A stretch of DNA of 64,000 nucleotides from Polytrichum commune. Its lineage: Eukaryota; Streptophyta; Polytrichopsida; Polytrichales; Polytrichaceae. The position numbers were made by a program, and so were the translations under genes. Each line of letters opens with the position of its first letter. Within the stretch, counting starts at the first letter, position 1. The stretch is from assembly GCA_950295325.1 (NCBI GenBank), contig OX485809.1, positions 26,056,144 through 26,120,143 of the forward strand, read 5' to 3'. Shown piece after piece: positions 55,961 through 64,000 of the stretch. Below the pieces are notes generated by a model. That model saw nothing but the letters and a program-made list of their open reading frames with translations, was not told the origin of the DNA and searched no databases.

Positions 55961-57160
55961 TTATGTTTGTAGTGTCTCTAGTTTGTTGGCGATTGCTGCA
56001 AGGTCGTCTGCATATGCTGCTGATGAGATTTTAATTCTGGACGTACCGAAAATATATCCATTGTTTCCTTGTTGTAGCCATCTAAGTAGGGGTTCTAGAA
56101 ATATGATGAATAAGTATGGGCTAAGGGTATCGCCTTGTATTGTACCTCTTTGAATGTGGATTGGTAGGGTTTTTCCGAAGTGTTCGCCAGTGAATATGGT
56201 TGAAGATTGTGAGTATATATTTCCTATGAGGTTTATTGAGTCATTGGGGTAACCCAAGTCTTTCATTATGGCTAAGAGTCTGGCGTGGTCAATGGAGCCA
56301 AAGGCGTTTTTGAAGTCAATGTAAAGAATGTATATATCTTGGTTTGTGAGTCTTGCGTCTTCAAATGCTGCAATTAGTATTTGGATTTGTCTGGAGGTGC
56401 TTCTTTCTGCTCTAAACCCTTCTTGGCTATCATGTAGTATTTGGTATTTTTCTCCGTATGCTGATAGGATAGAGGTTAGTGTACTTGTGTAAAATTTATA
56501 TATGGTGTTAGCTAGTGCAATAGGTCTGTGATTTGTTAGTTGTGATGGGTTACCTTTTTTATATAATAAAACTGTTAGGCTAGTTTTCCATGATGCGGGA
56601 ATTTGTTTTTGTTTATAGTAATACTTAAATAATAGGAAAAACAATTTGTGAAAGCGCGGAGGCATATTTTTTAGAATTGAGTTGGGAATTTTGTCTGGGC
56701 CTGGGGTTTTGTTATTACTTAGGTTTTTAAAACAGAAGTCGTAGGTTTCTTGATCAAAGTATGTGTGTAAGGGGATTTGGGGTTCTTCTCGTTTGTCAAT
56801 TGTGTATCCTTCTAAGTCGTGCCATGGGTATTGTCTGACTCCACATGTATAGTGTAGTGGATGTGTATTTTGATGGTGGCATGTGGGGATTGTTGGGCGG
56901 TTACTGATGGATTGTTGTGCGTAAATCTCTGATGCAATGTCTTCAGGGTTGGTTAATATGTTGTTTTGTCTATCAATGATGGAGTCAAGAGGTGAGGTTT
57001 CAGTGTTTTTGAAGACTTTTCGGTTTATTTTCTTGGGGTTTTTTTCATACATTTGGCGGTATTTCGATACGGCTTTTAGAATGCAGTTTCTAGTATATTT
57101 TGTGGTGATTTTTCTGGCTTCTTTATTTGGAGTTTTTGCGATGGCCGCTATTGTATTAAT
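55961..57160 (-). pseudogene. LINE reverse transcriptase
   Basis: RT motifs in order: NNKTPGPDKIPNSILK, WKTSLTVLLYKKG, NHRPIALANTIYK, LHDSQEGFRAERST, YILYIDFKNAFGSIDH (first catalytic Asp), RGTIQGDTLSPYLF and AAYADDLA (YADD box). The frame is intact from the TGA at 57161 to the TAA at 55961 and is in register with the endonuclease segment upstream. A functional enzyme would need both nonsense codons to be absent. Confidence 0.9.
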
Positions 57161-58756
57161 TCATTCATTCGGGGATGCTGCTGTAGCAGGTGGGTGCGGA
57201 ATGCTGACGTGTTGGTGGTTTCGAATATCGTTTAGAATGGGGTGCACTTGCCAGTATGGGTCATGTTGTACTATGTAAATGGCTTTCCTGATGAGGTGAT
57301 ATGTGTTGAGGTGTCTTTTCCATTCTCTAGCTAGTTTGCGTGGTAGAAAACCACCTTGTTGTGATGTTATGGTTGTAAGGTTGGGTAGTGGGTCTGCTTT
57401 GCAGGTTTTTTCAATTGTTTCTGAGATTTTGTTTATAATGTAGTCCAATGATGTGCATACAACTTGCCATTGATCAGATGTTAAGTGTTGGTGGTTTTCT
57501 AGTAGTGTGGTAAGTACTTTAAGTTGGATGGAGTTTTCTTCAAAGAATGTTATGTTAAATTTTTCTAGGTTTTCAGGTGGTATCATGTTCAGTATTCTAG
57601 TTGGTGAGGTGTTTGTAGGGGGTGGGGGTCTGGCTATAAGTGTGTTGTGGGGGATGTGTAATGTGACTGGATAGTGATCTGAATTTAGATTCATGTTTGT
57701 GTTTGTAGTAGAGGTAAATTTGCTGTTGTCTGGGGAGTGAATGTAGAAACCATCTATTAGGCTTGTTGATGTGTAGTTGTATCCACCTTGTCTGGAGATA
57801 CTAGTGTTGGTTTGAATATATTCTAAGTTGAGAGATGTGGTGAAGTTTTTCCATTGGAAGTCTTCTTCTTGTAGGGGGGTGTTAGTGTTGTTATTTTGTC
57901 TGCCCCTGAGTGCAATATCTTTGTTAAAGTCACCGCATAGTGTGTATATGTGATTAAGGAGTATAGTGATTTGGTTAGTGATTTTGTCCTTAAGGTGTGG
58001 GATAAGACATATGTCTTCTAAGTGCGTGGGCATATACATGTGTATGATTAGCCAAGGTATTAGTGGGTGGTTGTTTATTTTTATTATTTGTAGATATGGG
58101 GAGATGTTTGCTGGTGTGGGGATTTTGGTGACATTCCCCGGGAATGCATATTTATGATGGATAAGTGTAAGTAGGCCGCCTCTTCCGGGGGTATAAGGCA
58201 TCATTTGTTGGATGCACCTTGTGAGTGCGTGTGTGTTGTTGAAAATGAGTTTGAATTCCGGGAATAGGTTTTGGATATATTTCGTAGATTTGTTTGCAGT
58301 AAGTTTGGTTTCTTGGATATGTATGATTGCTGTGTTGTTTAGAGAGTTGTTTATTAAGCTTTGTAAGTTGGGTAATGATGTGTTGAGTGATGACGCATTC
58401 CAAGTTATTATGATTGTTTCATGTTCGGTGTTGGTGTTTATTCTTGTGATTGGTGTGGGAGCGGTTGGGAGTGGGGGTGAGGGTGAGTATTCGCTGATGT
58501 TTTCTAAACATCTAAGTGTTTCGGTTATCAACTGGTTTGGGAGGAAAGGGAATTCTTTCTTGAGGGTGGTTGATGTGGGTGTGATGAATTCGTATATTTT
58601 TGTGTGTATTGAGTTTTGAGGGAGTATTATATGTTGATTGTTTTCTATGAATGTTGTGTAGGGGTGCGGTGTCAGTATGTGTCGCTTGGGGGGATTGGTG
58701 AGGTTAGCTAGTCTAATGATTAACGTGTTGGTCCATATGTTATTAAAGTGGTAGTT
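57161..58756 (-). pseudogene. LINE apurinic/apyrimidinic-type (APE) endonuclease
   Basis: APE motifs: IIITWNASSLN, IIHIQETKL (catalytic Glu), RGGLLTLIHH, LIIHMYMP, LCGDFNKDI, then NSDHYPVTLHI (catalytic His/Asp). The frame is open from just after TAA 58757 to TGA 57161 and is the same frame as the 2A-bearing part upstream, so one polyprotein is the likely ancestral form. The first ATG in it is near 58531. Confidence 0.85.
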
Positions 58757-60175
58757 TTAGGGTTGGGCTAGCATATTATTGCATATGTCTATTGCGGGGT
58801 GGATGGTAATAATTAGGGCGTATAGCATATGGGTTGGTGGCGACTGGTTTTGTGTTTGGGTATAATGGTGTAGATGTGGGTATGGGGTGATTGCTTGGAG
58901 GTGTAGTGGGTGTGTGTGTTTTAGGATAGGGGCGAATGTATTTGCTAGGTGTTGGTATTCAGGTTGTAGTTTTATAGTATTTGGAATAAAATACGTGTTG
59001 GCTTTTTTTTTTTGTGTAATAGGGTGTGTTCGTAGAATATCAGGCATTGGTCCCGGGTTAAGTTCGATGTCCCCACATTTTAGTAGATCTAGTATGTCAA
59101 TGAAGTAATATCCGTAGAATTGAAGTGTTTTTGGTTTTCTCATATTTATTTTAAGATATTTCAAACATGTGAATTTGGTTGTGGTAAAGAGGTTACGCAT
59201 AGCGGGTGTGGTTTTTTCTACTAGTTTGGGTGAGAAGTGTGACGTTGCATTGTTTGTAGGTAGTGGGTTTGTTACTGAGTTAGGTTTCCAATTTTTTATG
59301 AAGTGGTATGTGTTATTTATGTGGCGAGGCCAGTAGGCTGAGGCCATTTTGTTATTTGGGTAGGGATTGTATTTTGAATATGGGTGTTTATGTTTTTGGT
59401 AGGGTTTGTATTTAGGGTGGAGGTGGTATTTGGAGTGGGGGTAAGGTGTGGGGTTTAGGTACAAGTTGTATGTAGGGTGAGGCTTGTGAGATTTTGAGTT
59501 AGATTGGGTTTCTTGTTTTGGTTGGTACTTATACGCTTGTTGGTATTTGTGTTTTGGGTATATTTTGGTTTTTGGATGAAGTTTATGTTTTAGGTGGACT
59601 CTATGATTTGGATGAAGCTTATCCCTTGGATGAAGATTTTGCTTTAGGTGGGGGCTATATCTTGGATGAGAATAGTATTGTGGGTGGGACCGGGGTATTT
59701 TTGTTTTAGGTAGGAATCTTGTTGTGGGGGGGGGGGGGTGTTATATTTCCTAATTGATTGGGTAAAGGGCGTGTTTTGTTTGTTTTTAGGTTTTTCATGC
59801 TTATGGTTTTAATTATGGTAATCGGGTTGGGCGGGGTGTGTGTGATGTTACTAGGTTGTTTAGGTGCGAGGGAAGGTTTAGGTTTTGGTTGTGTATTGTG
59901 TTTAGGGTGTAAACTATGCTTTGGATGTGATTTGAGTTTAGGGTGGAATCTATTTCTTGATGAGTACTTGTATTGTGAGAGAGGCCGTTGTATTTTTTGT
60001 TTTGGATGGGCGGTAAAATTTGGATGCGTAGTGTGTTGTGTTCGGGGGTTGTATTTTGTGTAGTTGTTAGTGTAATTTGGTACATTTATAAGTTTTATAT
60101 TTGATGTACTTGAGATCGTAGGGAAGTATCTATATAGGTTAGTTGTTTTTGGTTGTGTCTTACTTGGTTTTTGAT
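58757..60175 (-). pseudogene. LINE N-terminal region with 2A ribosome-skipping motif
   Basis: The region is His/Pro/Lys/Tyr-rich, with many HPK units. The frame breaks at a run of 13 C (minus strand) at 59731-59743; a one-base difference in that run would make the frame continuous from the 5' end to 58757. At 59089-59048 lies DLLKCGDIELNPGP followed directly by MPDILRTH. This fits the D-(V/I)-E-x-NPG^P consensus at which ribosomes release one peptide and go on with the next. About 90 residues follow before the TAA at 58759-58757. Confidence 0.8.
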
Positions 60176-60245
60176 CATGTGCCCACATATTAGTTTAGAG
60201 AGAATATTAGTTTACACAGTATTAGTTTAGAGAGAGTTTACAGTA

Positions 60246-60320
60246 TGTGGTTAGGTGCAGAATGAAGAATGACACGTGTCTAAAGTTGTTGGACTCAAAC
60301 ATGACACATGTTTAAAGAGA
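60246..60320. other. Spacer with ACACGTGTCTAAAG duplication
   Basis: Short sequence between the pogo-like MITE and the next element; GACACGTGTCTAAAG and GACACATGTTTAAAG repeat within 32 bp. Confidence 0.6.
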
Positions 60321-60993
60321 CTCAGGGGGGGAGGGGGGGGGGGGGGAGCGGTGCGGGAGGTGGGGGGTCACTGGCGAAAATCATAAAAACAACGTGCGAT
60401 AAAAAAATAAGGTCTAATATATTCATTGTAGATAAATTTTGCAAAAAAAATGTAGATATAATATAGGGGTTTTTTAAATAGTGAAACATGTTTACATGTA
60501 AAATATCATCACATATAATGGCCTCTTTTATCTAGTTAGTACATGTAAAATAGCGTGGAAACAATTACAAGAGGTAGCGGGTCTAGGGTAGGGTCTGTGC
60601 TAGTGGATGAAAAGAGGTAAATTCTGTTAAAAAGGCTTGGATGAATGACTTTGCAGGTTGGTTGGCTTGAACGTTAGTAAACCAAGATATCCAATGTGGA
60701 GTTAATGTTCTCTACCTACGTGCTGGGAGGGAAAATTTCAGCGCATTGTTTGGGTTGCAATCTTCTTTCCAATTTTCTTTGGCAATATAATTAAAATAAT
60801 TTATTTTTAAACAATTCCTCAAAAAAATTATAATTATGGATAGGGTGTATTAAAATACAAGCATATACCTATATTTTGAAGAAAAAACCATACCTTGTAA
60901 TCTTTTTGCAAGGTAAATAGCCCCCGGATAAATAGGTCTTGAGTGCATGTGTATACATTAATATAAGAGGGAGTGAAACCCCCCCCCCCCGAG
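60321..60993. mobile_element. Poly-G-ended element, larger relative (673 bp)
   Basis: The left end is CTCAGGGGGGGAGGG and the right end a run of C followed by GAG. Flanks TAAAGAGA and TGAAGAGA (60313-60320, 60994-61001) agree at seven of eight positions. The ends and duplication length match the 350-bp copies, but the interior is different. No open frame of note. Confidence 0.6.
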
Positions 60994-61059
60994 TGAAGAG
61001 ATTAGATTAGGGCTCAAAATATGCAGAACATAGCGAGAATCATAAAGTCAACATGATAG

Positions 61060-61350
61060 CATGGACTAAATGTAACCCTAAAGCTTATTTGTCATTCCTT
61101 GTAAAAGTTTTGGACATTATAGACTTACAAAATGTTACAATTACTATCTTTTACAAAAATGATTTTTCATCCAATTTTTAACCATCCATGAAAATAATGC
61201 ATTGTATAAATGTTAGGATGCATAATTTACCAGACTTTGTTTTAACTTTTGGCATTTGGACAAACTAAAAGTAAGCATAAGAAGTATCATTAGAAAAGGT
61301 ATCACAACGACATGAAATACCTTATGACACTAAATACAACATTTAGTGTA
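61060..61350. mobile_element. MITE of the TACACTAAATATGA family
   Basis: The right end GACACTAAATACAACATTTAGTGTAG and interior blocks (TTACAATTACT, CATCCATGAAAATAATGCAT, TTTGGCATTTGGACAAACT) match 41647-42047 and, inverted, 62211-62530. Confidence 0.6.
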
Positions 61351-62210
61351 GTGTAACTTAACTTAAGTGGATTCACATTAGGAACCAAGACCAAAGTCAA
61401 GCAATCTTATTGCTCAAGAGCAGGTTTTTTGTTTTACTCAAAGGGTTCACATGTGGGTCCAGATGTAAGGAATGAAAAAAATGTAGAGCTAATGTAACAG
61501 AACTTTTTAACCTAATCTCGACATTGGCATCCCCAAATAATTATTCCTCTTAGGGTGGGTAATTCTATTAGAGTCTTGGATTCATAAAACTTGGTGTCCA
61601 AAATGGACCTCTCATTTGGACTCAAGATTGGACCAAGCTTGAAAATTGGTTTCTCAATTTTAGGCAAAGTATTTTCTTGAGTGAATACTGAAGAGATTTG
61701 GTTGGAAAGTGATGTTGCAATAGTAACACTCCATCTTTTTAGACCTTGGACCCAACCCTCATGTAAACTCCTTCAGTCCAATATTTTTCTCTCAACCAAT
61801 AGGATCGCTTGATTTTGGGATTTATTCGGTCTTGTGCCCAAGTGTAAACCCTTCCTTAGTTTAAGAAACCACTCGTTGGGTCCAATTTAAAGTTAGTAAA
61901 TTTTTTTGAATCATTTTCAATTAAACATGTGCAAAGATCAAGAGTTGCCCACTTTACCGTGCTTGCACCCTCATGTTGTGGTATATGTTGTTATTGTTGA
62001 AAAAATGTTGTAGTAACTACAATATAGGACCAATCCCAAACCCATAACCCATAACCCCAACCCCAAACTCTAAACCCTCTACTGAATGTTGTTTGTGGAG
62101 TTGACTGATTCAGTGCCCACAAAGGGCATGTGACCAACTACAATTTCATAACAATTTATGAAGCACCCTAAACAACAAAAGAAACCAATTTCATTTCATT
62201 ATTCAATGAA
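61351..62210. other. Intergenic, no gene seen
   Basis: Contains CCCATAACCC/CCAACCCCAAA telomere-like degenerate sequence at 62030-62080. Confidence 0.4.
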
Positions 62211-62530
62211 TGTTATGACGTTGGAAGGTGGTGAAATGAATCATAATGCGGCACTTAAACTTGTGTTCATTGTCATATGGTATTTTATAGCACTCTGGTT
62301 TAGGGTTTAGGGTTTAGGTTTTAGGAATGACACATCTTATGAATAAGGTTACGATTACTAATATCTTGACTAACTATTAGTTTATCCAAATGCCAATTAT
62401 TAAAACAAAGTTTGATGTATTCTATATCCTAACATTTATGTCATGGAATATTGTCATGGATGGTTGAAATTGGGATGAAAATTACTTGGTAAGTGACCAT
62501 ACTTGCAACATTGTAAATCTCTAGTGCCAA
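62211..62530. mobile_element. MITE of the TACACTAAATATGA family, opposite orientation, carrying a telomere-type tract
   Basis: It is the inverted relative of 61060-61350 (AATATTGTCATGGATGGTTG, CAAATGCCAATTATTAAAAC blocks). Near one end, 62297-62325 reads GGTTTAGGGTTTAGGGTTTA, the plant telomere repeat. Confidence 0.55.
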
Positions 62531-62559
62531 TTTGAGGCGTATGCAAGGTTACACAAATG

Positions 62560-62990
62560 AAGAATAACTTTGCCATTAATGTAACCTCATAATACTTGGC
62601 ATTCAACTGTGCTTACTAATTTCTTGGCATGAGTATGTTGATAGTGTTATGAGGTGTATGCTTATGTCACACAATGGTCTACCAATTGACTTAAGTGTAC
62701 ACAAATGACACTTGGCAATAGTGTGCTCAAGAAAATCTTCCTCTTGCTTACTAGAACCTAAACACATGACTTGCCATTAGTATGATTAATAAAAACTTCT
62801 CCAAGCATACCAAAACACAAAACTATCATCTCAAGTTCCCAATGTGCTATGCTAAATATCATAATGTAAATAATTTTCCATGCAAAAAAGTTATTTATGT
62901 TGATGAATAGTATCATATTGACAATTAGCAAACATGATGCTTTGAAACCTCTAGGCATCTAGTAGGCATGCACAAATAGCGTATGTTACA
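62560..62990. repeat. Inverted copy of the repeat at 36680-37025
   Basis: See 36680-37025. Shared blocks include TGAGGTGTATGCTTATG and CAAAACACAAAACTATCATC. Confidence 0.6.
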
Positions 62991-63601
62991 CCAAATACCA
63001 TAAAACGATGCAGTTAAGTTTGAGAAATAATTGGTTCTCGTTCAAAACTTTGGAAAATTTACTAATCGTTCTAAGAGGTATCTATCTAATACATCGAGAG
63101 ATCACAATGCCTAACCAGTTGGACTTGGAAACTTGTAGTTATTTTTTCAATGGCATATCACATTCTTGTAGTGTCACAATAACGAAGAATATTGTATTAG
63201 GGCTGTATTAATTGCAACTGTGGACCAAAATTACTTGAGAAAATCAATTATCTGCCTCAATTAAACAAGAAGACACACACACAAAACCTCACACGTCAAT
63301 AAGTGAAGTAGACTCTATCTCAGTAACTTGGAACCTATTCCAATACGAAAAGATGATTGTTCACGAAAGATTTTTCGAGTCAAGAATGAACCAACTTATC
63401 CCCTTTGTTGATACATTTTTATACATATAAACTTCATAAAAAAACTGGACTCTAGAGTGTATATTTATTCTTAATATAGCTTTGCAAGTTTTGGACTACA
63501 AATTTATTGCATATATTTATCATAGTTTCTTGAAGTTTAATTCTTGAATTTTCTTTTTACAGGAAATAACTAAGTTTCTCCTATCAGTATAAGACTTTCA
63601 C
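62991..63601. other. AT-rich sequence with one diverged 341-bp-satellite unit, no gene
   Basis: 63005-63140 resembles the satellite unit (GTTTGAGAAATAATTGGTTC, CCTAACCAGTTGGACTTGG). Confidence 0.45.
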
Positions 63602-63862
63602 TACACTAAATATGAATGCATACACTAAATTTCAATAACCGTATGAAAGTAAGTAACATTAAATGTAAACTCAAACACTAAATATCAACCATAGTAATAT
63701 GTGGAAGTTACATGTTTGAATTTAGTGTTAGTAAGAATATGAAAAAGAAACTATCAATGATAAGAGAGGAATTCCAACATATCATGTAGCATATCGTCTA
63801 GCTTGTCAAGGAATTAATTAGTTTTGAGCAAGGTAACAACATTGAATATCATATTTAGTGTA
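63602..63862. mobile_element. 261-bp MITE with perfect 14-bp terminal inverted repeats
   Basis: TACACTAAATATGA at 63602-63615 and its exact inverse at 63849-63862. The interior matches about 19493-19790. If the element proper starts at CACTAAAT, both flanks are TA, so a TA duplication is possible. Non-coding. Confidence 0.85.
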
Positions 63863-64000
63863 CTTTTAGGTTTTTGAGAAAAAAAGAACTTGACTAAATT
63901 ATCTCTTCTGACTTTGCTCATTCAATGAACAACTTCTCTACAACATATTGTTTGCCCAGATTTCTCAAACTATTGACCTCTCTTTCAGATTATGGTTCAA

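Larger units (their letters stand above)
51847..60175 (-). mobile_element. Near-complete 8.3-kb LINE (dual-endonuclease type) with 12-bp target duplication
   Basis: CATGTGCCCACA at 51835-51846 and 60176-60187 brackets the insertion. Read on the minus strand the order is: His/Pro/Lys-rich N-terminus, 2A motif, APE endonuclease, reverse transcriptase, linker, RNase H, zinc knuckle, restriction-like endonuclease motif, 3' hairpin and (TTA)n tail. From about 59740 to 55961 a single frame is kept with three nonsense codons (TAA 58759-58757, TGA 57163-57161, TAA ending 55961). Further frameshifts follow downstream. The N-terminal frame is open right through the 5' boundary, so the start codon may have been lost by slight 5' truncation. 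APE plus RLE in one element is the signature I recall for the Dualen/RandI clade of green algae. Confidence 0.85.
51729..60243. mobile_element. Pogo-like MITE split by a LINE
   Basis: The outer ends CAGTAAACTCTCTCTAAACT (51729 onward) and its inverted partner ending at 60243 differ only at the second base over about 24 bp. Both are flanked by TA (51727-51728, 60244-60245). CAGT-like termini with TA duplications are typical of pogo/Tigger (Tc1-mariner) elements. Removing the LINE leaves a MITE of about 174 bp with internal GATATTAGTTTA repeats. Confidence 0.8.

Noticed and set aside
58212-60063. Plus-strand hydrophobic frames opposite the LINE
   Set aside because: They are antisense shadows of the Lys/Asn/Pro-rich LINE coding strand.

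Overview
The window looks like nuclear DNA of a streptophyte (land plant or close algal relative). The evidence is a six-exon aluminium-activated malate transporter (ALMT) gene, GT-AG introns, two short interstitial tracts of the Arabidopsis-type telomere repeat (CCCTAAA), and a dense load of plant-style transposons. The species cannot be named from the sequence. All assignments come from reading motifs and splice sites by eye; no database search was run. Several exon chains were rebuilt by matching donor, acceptor and codon phase.

Layout. (1) 1-11.1 kb: two paralogous FCP1/NIF-like HAD phosphatase genes face each other tail to tail (A at 3-1545 on +, B at 10816-10004 on -). Each is followed by the same kind of small Ser/Lys-rich downstream ORFs. 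Between them lie decayed LTR-retroelement fragments, an LTR-like repeat and a poly-G-ended MITE. (2) 11.3-17.8 kb: a three-exon minus-strand gene (11540-15931, about 1305 aa) with a ParB/sulfiredoxin-like motif followed by what looks like a divergent beta-class DNA methyltransferase. Both introns, the last exon and the upstream region hold copies of a perfect 20-bp palindrome, TTTGGGTCGNNCGACCCAAA. (3) 20.1-24.6 kb: fifteen more copies in a 78-bp tandem array sit just upstream of a two-exon DUF7869-like, transposase-like gene (21488-24552). (4) 24.6-37.6 kb: no host gene found; solo-LTR-like sequence, Harbinger-like and other MITEs, a roughly 341-bp ORF-bearing satellite (31.3-34.5 kb), and a 0.8-kb inverted-repeat element with a 12-bp target duplication. 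(5) 37.6-40.35 kb: the ALMT gene on the minus strand. (6) 41.6-51.7 kb: MITEs, a 210-bp satellite, a minisatellite, microsatellites and a 156-bp foldback. (7) 51.7-60.25 kb: a near-complete 8.3-kb LINE bounded by a 12-bp target duplication and inserted in a small pogo-like MITE. It encodes an N-terminal region with a 2A ribosome-skipping motif, then APE endonuclease, reverse transcriptase, RNase H, a zinc knuckle and an R2/Dualen-type restriction-like endonuclease motif. (8) 60.3-64 kb: further MITEs.

The most unusual items are the mobile-looking 20-bp palindrome family, which is stop-free in all six frames and concentrated on the ParB/methyltransferase-like gene, and the LINE that combines 2A, APE and RLE modules. 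About 38 intact or nearly intact palindromes were counted by hand.
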